Shown here one piece after another: positions 42,972 to 51,964 of a stretch of DNA of 64,000 nt; position 1 is the stretch's first letter, and every line of letters starts with the position of its first letter. This stretch comes from JANOZM01 sp031429355 (lineage in GTDB: Bacteria > Pseudomonadota > Gammaproteobacteria > Burkholderiales > Burkholderiaceae_E), in NCBI GenBank assembly GCA_031429355.1, contig JANOZM010000016.1, forward strand, positions 186,001 to 250,000, read 5' to 3'. The notes under the pieces were generated by a model. That model was not told where the DNA came from, searched no databases, and saw nothing but the letters and a program-made list of their open reading frames with translations. The position numbers and the translations under genes are program-made.

Positions 42972-43109
42972 ATGGACATTAATTTACTCCGCAGTTTAGT
43001 CACCGCCAGCGCGTTTGTTGGTTTTATTTCAATTTTAGTATGGACCTTTTGGCCCTCTAGAAAATCAGATTTCGACGAGGCCGCTCAGTTACCTTTTCGT
43101 TCGGAATAG
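42972..43109 (+). CDS. ccoQ: cbb3 oxidase small subunit (CcoQ)
   Basis: A 45-residue protein with one helix (LVTASAFVGFISILVWTFWP) and a polar tail rich in Asp and Glu. Length, position between ccoO and ccoP, and the WTFWPSRK ending fit CcoQ, which stabilises the oxidase in some species. A GAGGA precedes ATG 42972. Confidence 0.82.
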   Translation: MDINLLRSLVTASAFVGFISILVWTFWPSRKSDFDEAAQLPFRSE

Positions 43110-43118
43110 AGCGCCCAA

Positions 43119-44051
43119 ATGACAGACTTTACAAACGCGTTTTGGGATTGGTACGTTGGCATTGTCACTATTGTTTCGATACTTGCCTGCGGTTTACTAC
43201 TTTGGATAGCAGGAAAAACAACCGTTAAAACCGGTGCGGACAAAATCAATGACGGAACGACAGGGCACGTATGGGATGAAGATTTACGCGAGCTCAATAA
43301 CCCTTTGCCGCTTTGGTGGATGTGGTTGTTTGTAGTTACGATTATTTTCTCAATTGTGTATCTAATAATTTTTCCGGGCCTTGGCAGCTTTAAAGGTTTG
43401 CTGATGTGGTCGCAAGAAAAAGAGCACGCGATTGATGTCAAAGCACTAGCTGCACAACATGCACCGCTTTACGCAAAGTATGCAACGCAAACAGTGGAGC
43501 AACTCTCGAAAGATCCACAAGCGCTCAAGTTGGGTGAGCGGCTGTTTACTAACAACTGCGCGCAGTGCCACGGGTCTGAGGGTAGGGGTAGTAAGTCGTA
43601 CCCAAATTTAACCAACCCTGATTCTGCTTGGCTCGGGGCTCGCGATTATGCGCATATCGTTAAAACCGTTACAGAGGGACGAATCGGTGTCATGCCGCCA
43701 ATGGCTGCTGCGGTCGGTGACGATGAAAAAATTAGCGATTTAACGCAATATGTTCTTTCACTTTCGGCAAGTCCCCATGACCGTGATAAAGCTGCTAAAG
43801 GCAGTGCTTCATTTGCCACTTGTAGTGCTTGTCATGGTGCTGATGGTCGAGGAAATAAACTATTAGGAGCCCCTAATCTAACGGATAGCTATTGGCTGTA
43901 TGGTTCCGGAGCAGAAGTGATTAAACAATCTATCTTGAACGGTCGAAGTAACGTTATGCCTGCACAAGCAGGCAAACTTTCCCCCGAACAAATACGCATC
44001 GTCTCGGCTTACGTACTGTCTTTAGGACCAAAGGTTAGCGGTCAACCGTGA
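43119..44051 (+). CDS. ccoP: cbb3 oxidase dihaem subunit III (CcoP)
   Basis: Membrane-anchored dihaem cytochrome c subunit that delivers electrons to the oxidase. Two N-terminal helices are visible (about 10-33 and 60-85). The two haem sites are CAQCHG (about 146) and CSACHG (about 239), with axial methionines likely in GVMPPMAA and NVMPAQAG. The segment DLRELNNPLPLWWMWLFV is typical of CcoP. It follows ccoQ after 9 bp. Confidence 0.95.
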   Translation: MTDFTNAFWDWYVGIVTIVSILACGLLLWIAGKTTVKTGADKINDGTTGHVWDEDLRELNNPLPLWWMWLFVVTIIFSIVYLIIFPGLGSFKGLLMWSQEKEHAIDVKALAAQHAPLYAKYATQTVEQLSKDPQALKLGERLFTNNCAQCHGSEGRGSKSYPNLTNPDSAWLGARDYAHIVKTVTEGRIGVMPPMAAAVGDDEKISDLTQYVLSLSASPHDRDKAAKGSASFATCSACHGADGRGNKLLGAPNLTDSYWLYGSGAEVIKQSILNGRSNVMPAQAGKLSPEQIRIVSAYVLSLGPKVSGQP

Positions 44052-44058
44052 GCATCTT

Positions 44059-45492
44059 TTGAAAAATTCCGAGCGAAAGGTTATACCTATTTTAGCGTTA
44101 CAAGAGTCGACGCAAATTTCTAGCTTGTATCAGTCCGAAGAGAAAATTTTTGCTCGTAGCGTCAAAGGTTGGTTCAATAATTGGCGTTGGCTAATGGTGT
44201 GGTTAACGCAAATTGTTTTCTACGGATTACCGTGGACTTTTGTTAATCAGCGACAGGCGTTGTTGTTTGATTTAGAGGCTCGACGGTTTTACATTTTTAA
44301 TTTAGTTTTGTACCCACAAGATCTAATTTACCTGACGGGTTTGCTGGTCATTAGTGCACTTTCGCTATTTTTGTTTACAGCTGTAGCAGGTCGGCTGTGG
44401 TGTGGGTACACGTGCCCACAAACGGTTTATAGCGAGATTTTTATGTGGGTTGAACGAAAAATAGAAGGTAACCGTACTCAGCGAATGAAGTACGCGAAGA
44501 GCCCTTATTCACGTAATACTCTCTCTCGCAAAGTTGCTAAGCACTTTGTATGGATCGCTATTGGACTTTGGACCGGTTTCACCTTTGTAGGCTACTTCAC
44601 GCCAATACGAGAGCTATCCACCGAAGTGCTCAGTGCTACGCTTGGGCCGTGGGAAAGTTTTTGGATTTTGTTTTACGGCTTCGCAACTTACGGCAACGCG
44701 GGTTGGATGCGTGAGCAGGTTTGTAAATACATGTGTCCCTACGCGCGATTTCAAAGTGCAATGTTTGATCGCGACACTTTAATTGTGACCTACGATGCCA
44801 AACGTGGCGAAAATCGAGGCTCTCGGCCCCGCACCGACTCATCAGAGCAGATCAAGAGTAAAGGGCTCGGTGATTGTATCGACTGCGGTCTGTGTGTTCA
44901 TGTTTGCCCTACCGGTATTGATATTCGCGACGGCTTGCAATACGAATGTATTAGTTGTTCGGCGTGCGTTGATGTTTGCAACGGCGTGATGAAAAAAATG
45001 AACTATCCCCCCGGCCTGATTAAAAATAGCACGCAAAACGGACTAGACGAGGGTTTAACTAAACCAGAGTTATTCAAAAGAGTGCTTCGTCCGCGGGTAC
45101 TCATTTATTCCCTAGCGCTTGTTTGTATTACAGGGGCATTAGTCGCAAGTTTAGTGGTGCGACCAAACTTTAAAGTTGATGTGGTTAGAGATCGAAGTGC
45201 TTCTATTCAGGGCGGTGGCACCTTGATAGAAAATTCATATCGCTTGCAAATAATGAATGCGACAGAGCAGCCGCAAACCTACGGGGTTAGCGCAAATGGC
45301 CTTGATGGTTTGATCGTAGAGTCTTTGCAAACGGTTGTTGTAAACAGTGCCGATGCACGTTGGATCGTTGTGCGCTTGCAATTGCCGAAAGACGGTATTG
45401 CGGTTGGGTCTTACCCCATTCAATTTTTAATAAACCGGCAAGGCATTAACTCGGAGCAAATTAATGAAAAATCAGTATTCCTCGTCCCCTAA
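44059..45492 (+). CDS. ccoG: Cytochrome c oxidase accessory protein CcoG (FixG)
   Basis: Polyferredoxin-like membrane protein that reduces Cu2+ for cbb3 assembly. The 477 residues have five helices, a conserved GRLWCGYTCPQTVYSE region (about 113-128), and two 4Fe-4S motifs: CIDCGLCVHVCP and CISCSACVDVC (about 274-312). The C-terminal third is an immunoglobulin-like periplasmic domain. No ATG is near; TTG 44059 is the only sensible start, 7 bp after ccoP. The stop overlaps the FixH-like gene by 29 bp. Confidence 0.92.
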   Translation: MKNSERKVIPILALQESTQISSLYQSEEKIFARSVKGWFNNWRWLMVWLTQIVFYGLPWTFVNQRQALLFDLEARRFYIFNLVLYPQDLIYLTGLLVISALSLFLFTAVAGRLWCGYTCPQTVYSEIFMWVERKIEGNRTQRMKYAKSPYSRNTLSRKVAKHFVWIAIGLWTGFTFVGYFTPIRELSTEVLSATLGPWESFWILFYGFATYGNAGWMREQVCKYMCPYARFQSAMFDRDTLIVTYDAKRGENRGSRPRTDSSEQIKSKGLGDCIDCGLCVHVCPTGIDIRDGLQYECISCSACVDVCNGVMKKMNYPPGLIKNSTQNGLDEGLTKPELFKRVLRPRVLIYSLALVCITGALVASLVVRPNFKVDVVRDRSASIQGGGTLIENSYRLQIMNATEQPQTYGVSANGLDGLIVESLQTVVVNSADARWIVVRLQLPKDGIAVGSYPIQFLINRQGINSEQINEKSVFLVP

Positions 45493-45757
45493 TCAGCAAA
45501 GTGAACTTTACTTTGTTAAGCCGCGCCCCTGGTGGCACGAACCCTATGTTTGGATGGTGATTGGTGGCCCGCTTTCGGCGGTGATCGCCTGCGCGATTAC
45601 CGCCGTATACATTTTGCAGGGCCCCGATGCGATTGTTCCCGAGTATAAATATCGAGAAGGCGTCGTTATAAAGAGACAGATCGATCAAGCCGCGCCGCCG
45701 ATGCAACCCGCACAAATGGGGCGTAACCATAGCGCAACAGGTGGGCGTCAGCCATGA
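45464..45757 (+). CDS. FixH-like small membrane protein of the cbb3 cluster
   Basis: A 97-residue protein with one helix (about 31-51). The PWWHEPYVWMVIGGPLSAV segment and the following DAIVPEYKYREGVVIKRQID match the short betaproteobacterial FixH/CcoH family. FixH helps assemble the oxidase, probably with the copper pump. The gene overlaps ccoG by 29 bp in another frame. The C-terminal 20 residues are Pro-, Gln- and Met-rich (AAPPMQPAQMG), which could bind metal. Confidence 0.75.
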   Translation: MKNQYSSSPNQQSELYFVKPRPWWHEPYVWMVIGGPLSAVIACAITAVYILQGPDAIVPEYKYREGVVIKRQIDQAAPPMQPAQMGRNHSATGGRQP

Positions 45758-45779
45758 CTACGCGGTTGGTACAACTGTA

Positions 45780-46460
45780 ATGCTCACTTCAGTTGCACTG
45801 ACCGCATTGGTTATGGGACTGGCGGGCGGACCACATTGTGTTGCCATGTGCGGCTCTGCCTGTGCGGGCATTGCCAGTGCCAACCAACCCAACAGTACGT
45901 TGGCGTTACTACGATTTCAGATCGGCAGGTTATTAGGTTATTCAGTGTTGGGAGCAATCGCGGCTTATTCAATGCAGACAATCGGATTGATCAGTATCCA
46001 CGCCGCCGCCGTGCGGCCGCTTTGGACTATGGTGCACGTCGCGGGTGCGTTATTGGGATTGCATTTATTAATTCGTGCCCAACAGCCACAATGGATCGAG
46101 TCTTTAGCAAAAACTATCTGGCTAAAAACGCGCAAAGTTAGCCGGTCAATTCCAAATGGTGCGCCATTATTAATTGGTGGATTATGGGCGTTTTTACCTT
46201 GCGGACTTCTGTACTCCGCACTGTTAGTTGCTGCTATGACCAGTCGCGCAATAGACGGTGCAATTGTCATGGCGCTGTTCGCTTTAGGTAGCGGTGTTTC
46301 GCTGTTCGCCGGACCTTGGGTCTGGTCTAAACTACGAGGCTATGGTTCCGGCTTTTTAGCCATTCGCGTTGCAGGGTTGTCGCTTTTTGCAGTGTCAATT
46401 TGGGGCCTTTGGATGAGCATTGTGCATAACAAGGCACCGTGGTGTATTAATTTGAGCTAG
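45780..46460 (+). CDS. TauE/SafE-type membrane protein of the cbb3 cluster
   Basis: A membrane protein of about 226 residues, six helices, of the UreH-like/TauE-SafE family found at the end of many cco clusters. The N-terminal GGPHCVAMCGSACAGI motif (two cysteines and a histidine near the membrane) is the hallmark. WAFLPCGLLYSALLVAAM is the second half. I choose ATG 45780; GTG 45741 would extend it by 13 residues and overlap the previous gene. Metal handling in oxidase assembly is inferred from position. Sometimes annotated as sulfite exporter, which is unsupported here. Confidence 0.78.
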   Translation: MLTSVALTALVMGLAGGPHCVAMCGSACAGIASANQPNSTLALLRFQIGRLLGYSVLGAIAAYSMQTIGLISIHAAAVRPLWTMVHVAGALLGLHLLIRAQQPQWIESLAKTIWLKTRKVSRSIPNGAPLLIGGLWAFLPCGLLYSALLVAAMTSRAIDGAIVMALFALGSGVSLFAGPWVWSKLRGYGSGFLAIRVAGLSLFAVSIWGLWMSIVHNKAPWCINLS

Positions 46461-46953
46461 TCGTCAGATTGCAAGATCATGCAAATCGAATTAGTTCTTA
46501 GATAATTGGGCTTAAAAGATGCGCGGGAGTTGCAGCGGGCATTTGCAACGCATGCGTCGCGCCACGGAAACGCAAGCGCGTATTCGCGCGCAGCAATCCC
46601 GTCGACAGGCCGCGCAAAGCGCGCCTGCCGAATTGCACTTATGGTTGAACTTTCTACAAAAAATGTTGCCTCCTTCGTCGCGCCAGTCTGGACGCCACAA
46701 GTAGTAGGTTTTTACCCATTGGCACTACGATCAAAAAATATCCACTAATTTGCAGCGCTCTTTAAGGGTATGAAGGCAAGCTTTAAATAAACGAACCCTG
46801 CTAAGCACTTCTTCGTACTCAGCAAATTTACTGCAACTTTTGACAGCCCGCTTTTTAAAATCGGAAAAACGCTACGAGATCAAGAGATCATTGCAACGCC
46901 GGATGCGTTTAAAGTCGGACTAGGTGAGCAGAACTAAAGAATGGTGGCGGATT
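46461..46953. other. 493-bp region without a confident gene
   Basis: A short open frame on the plus strand (46519-46704, 61 residues) is arginine-rich with a helical pattern, and is more GC-rich than its surroundings; coding status unclear. Further on, 46791-46938 stays open in one frame and reads like a gene end (FDSPLFKIGKTLRDQEIIATP), with no start codon. It may be a remnant of a decayed gene. I see no strong terminator. Confidence 0.35.
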
Positions 46954-47442
46954 TTAATTTGGATAAATTTCCACTTCACCTTCGATTTCTACTGGAATAT
47001 CAAACGGCAATTCAGCCAGACCTACCGCACTGCGAGCGTGGGCACCAATCGCTTGGCCGAAGACGCTAAGTACTAGATCGGTAAACCCATTAATGACGGC
47101 TGGCTGGCGATTAAAGCCTGGAGCCGAGTTCACCATTCCAAGAATTTTTACCCAAGCGCAAATACGGTCTAAATCGCCCAGCGTGGAGTGCAAACTTCCA
47201 AGAATTGCGAGCCCCGTTAATCGAGCTGCTTCGTACCCTTGCTGTTCCGAAACTTCGCGTCCTAATTTGCCGAGTGGTTTGGCTAACGAGCCGTCGGCGT
47301 TGGTAGGCCCGTGCCCGGAAATTAACACGCGGTTGCCAACAATACGAACCCAAGGGAAAACTAAAACGAGACCAACGGGGACTTGAACTGGCGCTGGTAG
47401 CTGTAAACCAAGTTCGGAAAGGCGGGTTGCAATTTTAGACAT
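46954..47442 (-). CDS. RidA/YjgF family protein
   Basis: Small trimeric deaminase family that hydrolyses reactive enamine/imine intermediates. The 162 residues include the RidA core VRIVGNRVLISGHGPTNADG and the C-terminal HARSAVGLAELPFDIPVEIEGEV; the arginine in ARSAVG matches the substrate-binding arginine. It is slightly longer than RidA (about 130) at the N-terminus, like the Rid subgroup with an SxxxRLxELGLxLP start. It stands upstream of the Bug receptor on the same strand only in the sense of order (47442 then 48473). Confidence 0.85.
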   Translation of the reverse strand: MSKIATRLSELGLQLPAPVQVPVGLVLVFPWVRIVGNRVLISGHGPTNADGSLAKPLGKLGREVSEQQGYEAARLTGLAILGSLHSTLGDLDRICAWVKILGMVNSAPGFNRQPAVINGFTDLVLSVFGQAIGAHARSAVGLAELPFDIPVEIEGEVEIYPN

Positions 47443-47486
47443 GTTTTATCGTTTAATTAAAGACGCTAAGTCAGTTGTTCACACGA

Positions 47487-48473
47487 TCAAGGGATTTTAA
47501 AACCGACGCGCTCGACCAGCGCGCTAAAAGACGATGTGGTTTCGCGGATGCGGCTTACCAATTCATCCGTCGTACTGGTCGTTGGAATAACGCCCAACTC
47601 GGAAATTTTTCCGAGAAAGCTAGCAGAGTTTACGACTTGGTTAATGACTTGGTTATAGCGCTGTAATTGAGCGTTAGGTGTACCAGCAGGGGCGAGCATT
47701 GCTACAAAACCGCTTACTCCATAGCCCTTAAGGCCTTGTTCAGTATAGGTCGCAACGCTCGGGTAGTCTTTTAAGCGGGAAGGGCCACTAATAGCAATAA
47801 TTCGGACACGGCCTGACTTAACATGCTGCGCCATCGCGCCGATTGAACCTATACCGGCAGGTATTTGTCCCGCGATTAAATCTTGCACGACAGGCCCGTC
47901 GCCGCGGTACGGGACAGGGTTCAAGTCGCCACCGAATTCTTTGGCGAGTAGGCGGACGCCAAAATCAGGATCGCTGGCTGGCGCGGGTACACCAACGCTT
48001 GCTTTGCCACGATTGGCATTGGCCCAATCGATTAATCCTTTAAGCGAGCTTACGTCACCCAAGAGCTTTGTATTGACCGCTAGCACGTCATTAGAGATAG
48101 CGACCATGCCTACGGTTGCAAAGTCTTTCATCGTGTCATAACCAGGATTGGCTACCGTTAGTGGAATCATCGACAGTGCGTGGCTATTGGATAAAAAAAG
48201 CGTATTGCCGTCGGGAGCTGCTGCTTTTAGCGCTGCAGCTGCGATTTGGCCGCCTGCACCAGGTCGGTTTTCGACAATCACAGGGCGCTGCAACAAATCA
48301 GACATGCCCGCAGCAAGATGGCGAGCGATTGCATCGGTACTGCCTCCGGGGGGGAACCCGACTAAGATTTTTAAAGGTTGCGTTTGAGCTAAAGGTTGCG
48401 TTTGGGAGAAACTTAAAGTGGGGCTCGAAATAATGAGTGCTGAGCCTAAAAGCAATAGGTTACGACGATTCAT
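47487..48473 (-). CDS. Bug-family tripartite tricarboxylate transporter substrate-binding protein
   Basis: Periplasmic binding protein of 328 residues for a carboxylate or related acid. A signal peptide ends near SFSQ (about 24). The Bug hallmark ILVGFPPGGSTDAIARHLA (about 35-53) and VENRPGAGGQIAAAAL follow. No tctA or tctB membrane gene is adjacent, as is common for orphan Bug receptors. An 18-bp tandem repeat duplicates AQTQPL right after the signal peptide. It is preceded by RidA on the downstream side, a frequent betaproteobacterial pairing. Confidence 0.93.
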   Translation of the reverse strand: MNRRNLLLLGSALIISSPTLSFSQTQPLAQTQPLKILVGFPPGGSTDAIARHLAAGMSDLLQRPVIVENRPGAGGQIAAAALKAAAPDGNTLFLSNSHALSMIPLTVANPGYDTMKDFATVGMVAISNDVLAVNTKLLGDVSSLKGLIDWANANRGKASVGVPAPASDPDFGVRLLAKEFGGDLNPVPYRGDGPVVQDLIAGQIPAGIGSIGAMAQHVKSGRVRIIAISGPSRLKDYPSVATYTEQGLKGYGVSGFVAMLAPAGTPNAQLQRYNQVINQVVNSASFLGKISELGVIPTTSTTDELVSRIRETTSSFSALVERVGFKIP

Positions 48474-48691
48474 GATCTTGCTCTGACTATTTTAAAAAAC
48501 CAAGTTTACGCTAGCAATAAATTTACTGCAAAAAATCGGGCCTAGATCTCGCTCTTATCTTTTGGTCTGCGTTAACGATACCGCTAGCTTACGCAGCAAA
48601 TCGCTAACGTTGGCAAACTTCGGTGATGTACGTCAAATTGAGGCAACTTCAGTTCTGTGGTAGCTTAATTGATAACTATTTAAAACAACTG

Positions 48692-49444
48692 ATGAAATCA
48701 AAAAATTTAATTCGTTCAGTGCTGGCGATTATTGTTGCGGTTATTGGCGCTTGGCAGGTCAATCAAAGTCAAGAAGGGCCAGAAAATAATCCGTTCCCCT
48801 TGCCTAGGAAACAAGCGGAAAACAGACCGCAAAGTAATAGCAAAGGAAATGCTGGCCGATCTGAACAAACGCGCCATAATCAGACAGGTGACTTTGATTA
48901 CTACTTAATTAGCCTCTCATGGTCTCCAGCCTATTGCGCCACGCACCCTAACGATAAACGCCAATGCGGTGGGCGAGGTTTTGGATTTGTTCTACATGGC
49001 CTTTGGCCGCAAAAATCGAGTGGCGGTTATCCGGAGAATTGCAGCGCAAACAGCCAGCCAAGCGCTGCTGTAATCCAAAGGACGCTGGCATTCATGCCGA
49101 GTGAAAAATTGATTCAGCATGAATGGGATAAACACGGCACGTGCACCGGGCTAAGCGCTGACGACTATTTAGGTTTGGCAGACAAAGCTTTTGGTTCGAT
49201 TAACATTCCAAAGAGCTTTCAAACACCCGACGAAGAACGTCAATTAACAGCCAGCGAGGTTGTTGCCGAGTTCGCTGCGGCCAACCCTGAGATTAAGCCC
49301 GACAGCATCGTGGTCAGTTGTTCGCGCAAAGAGTTGTCTGAAGTACGGGTTTGCGTTGATACACAATTAAAACCGGCACAATGCGGTAAAGGGGTGCGTT
49401 CACAATGCGGGAGTGAAGCGGTTAGGGTAATTCCCGCACGATAA
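48692..49444 (+). CDS. Ribonuclease T2 family protein
   Basis: Secreted or periplasmic endoribonuclease of about 250 residues. A signal anchor (about 6-24) precedes a polar linker, then the T2 core: ISLSWSPAYC, the catalytic block CAS1 HGLWP (about 115) and CAS2 EWDKHGTC (about 155). Cysteines pair around CATHPNDKRQCGG. I choose ATG 48692, which puts the signal sequence at the N-terminus; the longer frame from 48623 adds 23 unlikely residues. Role in nutrient scavenging is inferred. Confidence 0.88.
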   Translation: MKSKNLIRSVLAIIVAVIGAWQVNQSQEGPENNPFPLPRKQAENRPQSNSKGNAGRSEQTRHNQTGDFDYYLISLSWSPAYCATHPNDKRQCGGRGFGFVLHGLWPQKSSGGYPENCSANSQPSAAVIQRTLAFMPSEKLIQHEWDKHGTCTGLSADDYLGLADKAFGSINIPKSFQTPDEERQLTASEVVAEFAAANPEIKPDSIVVSCSRKELSEVRVCVDTQLKPAQCGKGVRSQCGSEAVRVIPAR

Positions 49445-49457
49445 TAATGGCAAACAA

Positions 49458-51176
49458 CTAATCCCCACCAACAATCCAGCCAGCCGCCTTCTCGGCCAAC
49501 ATCAACGTTGGGCTATTCGTATTCCCGCTAGTTATCAACGGAAACGCACTGGCATCTACTACACGTAATCCCTTGACTAGTCCAAGCCCATCGCGCACGC
49601 GCAGATGTGAATCAAGTACCGCCATTGCATCATCTTTTGCGCCCATTTTTGCAGTGCCAACCGGGTGAAAAATGGTCGTGGCAATGTCGCCGGCCAAACG
49701 CGCTAACTCTTCGTCGGTTTGAAACTCAACGCCCGGTTTGAACTCTTTAGGTTGATACTTGGCTAGTGCAGGTTGGTTAACAATGTTGCGGGTTATTCGC
49801 AAACTATCCGCAGCTACTTTGCGATCTTCGTCGGTACTTAAATAGTTCGGCGTAATTTTTGGCGCTTCATCAAATTTATTGCTCGCTATCGTTACTGAGC
49901 CGCGGCTAGTTGGGTTTAAATTACATACGCTGGCTGTAAAGGCTGCAAATTGATGCAAAGGTTGCCCAAACGCATCAAGGCTTAAGGGCTGCACGTGGTA
50001 CTGAATGTTGGGGTGTGCCTTATCGGAACTGCTGCGGGTAAAGGCACCTAATTGGCTGGGTGCCATACTCATTGGGCCGGTACGTTTTAGGGCGTATTCA
50101 AGCGCAATTTGTGCTTTGCCAAATAGCGAATTCGCTTGGGTGTTTAACGTTTTTACACCGTCCACTTTATACACCGCACGAATTTGCAAATGATCTTGCA
50201 GGTTTTGTCCTACACCGGGTGAATTAACGATTACTTCAACGCCATGCTTTTGCAGTAACGCTGCTGGCCCAATTCCAGAGCGTTGCAATATTGCGGGGCT
50301 ACCAATACTGCCCGCACTTAAAATTACCTCGGCTTGCGCTACGACGGTTACGCGTTTATCGCCAGTTTGTACCTCTGCACCGATACATCGCCTCGAACCA
50401 TCGGCGTCCGTTTCAAAATTGAGTTTAACGACTTGCGCCATTGTCCACATTTCAAAGTTGGGCCGTCCGTAGCACTGCGGGCGTAAAAATGCCTTAGCAG
50501 CGTTCCAACGTAACCCGTCTTTTTGGTTTACTTCAAAATAGCCAACGCCTTCGTTATCACCTCGATTAAAGTCCTCGGTGGCGGGGATGCCAGCTTGTAT
50601 TGCCGCTTGCGCAAAGGCATCCAACACATCCCAACGTAAACGCTGCTTTTCTACCCGCCATTCGCCGCCGATGCCGCGATCGACCGTGCTGGTGGACATG
50701 CTCACTTGCGGTCTAGTTTTATTGGCGTGATAGCGCTGCACATCGGCCGTGCTCTCGGTAGATTTGGCGTCTAATTTGTAATGACTTTCGTGTGCCAAAA
50801 AGTCGGGCAGGCAATTATTCCAAGTCCATGCGTCGTCCCCAGTAAGCGTTGCCCATTGGTTGTAATCGCGGACTTGGCCGCGCATGTAAATCATGCCGTT
50901 AATGCTGCTACAGCCGCCAAGTACTTTGCCTCGGGGATAAATTAGCTGACGCCCGTTTAGACCCGTTTCGGGCTCGGTTTTGTACATCCAATCGGTTCTT
51001 GGATTGCCTATGCAATACAAATAGCCCACTGGAATATGAATCCAGTGGTAATCGTCTTTTCCGCCCGCTTCAATTAGCAAGACGCGTTTATGCTTATTTG
51101 CCGAGAGCCTGTTTGCTAACAAACAGCCTGCGGTTCCCGCGCCAATTACGATGTAGTCAAATGTTAGGTTGGACAT
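49458..51176 (-). CDS. GMC-family FAD oxidoreductase (choline dehydrogenase-like)
   Basis: A 572-residue flavoprotein that oxidises an alcohol. The N-terminus has the FAD-binding DYIVIGAGTAGCLLANRLS. The GMC signature region GKVLGGCSSINGMIYMRG (about 83-100) and AEVILSAGSIGSPAILQRSG follow, with the catalytic histidine in FHPVGTAKMG (about 510) and the final NTNSPTLMLAEKAA. The substrate cannot be chosen between choline, alkanols and other alcohols. It starts 89 bp from the divergent two-component gene. Confidence 0.92.
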   Translation of the reverse strand: MSNLTFDYIVIGAGTAGCLLANRLSANKHKRVLLIEAGGKDDYHWIHIPVGYLYCIGNPRTDWMYKTEPETGLNGRQLIYPRGKVLGGCSSINGMIYMRGQVRDYNQWATLTGDDAWTWNNCLPDFLAHESHYKLDAKSTESTADVQRYHANKTRPQVSMSTSTVDRGIGGEWRVEKQRLRWDVLDAFAQAAIQAGIPATEDFNRGDNEGVGYFEVNQKDGLRWNAAKAFLRPQCYGRPNFEMWTMAQVVKLNFETDADGSRRCIGAEVQTGDKRVTVVAQAEVILSAGSIGSPAILQRSGIGPAALLQKHGVEVIVNSPGVGQNLQDHLQIRAVYKVDGVKTLNTQANSLFGKAQIALEYALKRTGPMSMAPSQLGAFTRSSSDKAHPNIQYHVQPLSLDAFGQPLHQFAAFTASVCNLNPTSRGSVTIASNKFDEAPKITPNYLSTDEDRKVAADSLRITRNIVNQPALAKYQPKEFKPGVEFQTDEELARLAGDIATTIFHPVGTAKMGAKDDAMAVLDSHLRVRDGLGLVKGLRVVDASAFPLITSGNTNSPTLMLAEKAAGWIVGGD

Positions 51177-51264
51177 AAAATATTTACGTTAAAGGCGGAG
51201 TATAGGGCAGTCGGTCCCCCTGCTATGCAAGATTCCCGTCAGGTTCGAGGTGTGAAATCATACG

Positions 51265-51948
51265 ATGCGTATTCTCCTCGTCGAAGACGACTTCAACTTA
51301 GGCACAAGCCTTAAATCTAGTTTAACTGCCGCAAGTTATTCCGTAGATTGGGTACAAACGTGTCTTGCAGCTCAAACGGTTATTGGCGAGGTTGATTTTG
51401 ATCTTGTCATTTTAGATATTGGTTTGCCCGACGCAAGTGGCCTAACTTTGCTTGCGACCTTAAGAAATCACGCGGTTTCCGAAACGCTAGTGCCCGTACT
51501 AATTGTCACGGCATTCGATAGTCTACGCGATCGCGTAGCAGGCCTTGACGCTGGTGCCGATGACTACCTAGTAAAGCCTTTTATGTTGGACGAGTTATTG
51601 GCCCGAGTACGAGCGTTAGTACGACGCAAGAGCGGCGCGCCTAGTAGTGTTGTGCAGCATGGCCGTTTGCGCCTAGATTTGGGTTTACGCAAAGCCTTGG
51701 TGGACGGCTTAGAAATCGATTTATCGGTGCGCGAATTTGCGGTCTTAGAACTGCTGGTACTGAGGGCAGGGCGCCCTGTAAGCAAAGACCAAATACAACG
51801 TAGCCTTGAATCGATGGAGTCCAATATTACGGCCAATGCGATTGAAGTTTATGTGCACCGTGTTCGAAAAAAATTAGAACCATTTGGCATTAACGTAAAA
51901 ACGCTGCGTGGGCTTGGCTACTACTTAGACAAAAGCGTTGCAAAATGA
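51265..51948 (+). CDS. OmpR-family response regulator, TctD-like
   Basis: A 227-residue regulator. Receiver residues are ED at 8-9 (LLVEDD), acceptor Asp in LVILDIGLPD (about 51) and Lys in LVKPF. A winged helix (about 130-225) ends in EVYVHRVRKKLEP and LRGLGYYL. TctD/TctE-type regulators control tricarboxylate uptake. The neighbouring MFS transporter at 53391 is the likely target here, an inference from order. Confidence 0.92.
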   Translation: MRILLVEDDFNLGTSLKSSLTAASYSVDWVQTCLAAQTVIGEVDFDLVILDIGLPDASGLTLLATLRNHAVSETLVPVLIVTAFDSLRDRVAGLDAGADDYLVKPFMLDELLARVRALVRRKSGAPSSVVQHGRLRLDLGLRKALVDGLEIDLSVREFAVLELLVLRAGRPVSKDQIQRSLESMESNITANAIEVYVHRVRKKLEPFGINVKTLRGLGYYLDKSVAK

Positions 51949-51964
51949 ATCGGGTTTATCAGTA

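Noticed and set aside
46506..46748. 80-codon frame in the gap after the TauE/SafE gene
   Set aside because: Composition looks like a shadow of the basic frame at 46519; no start signal.
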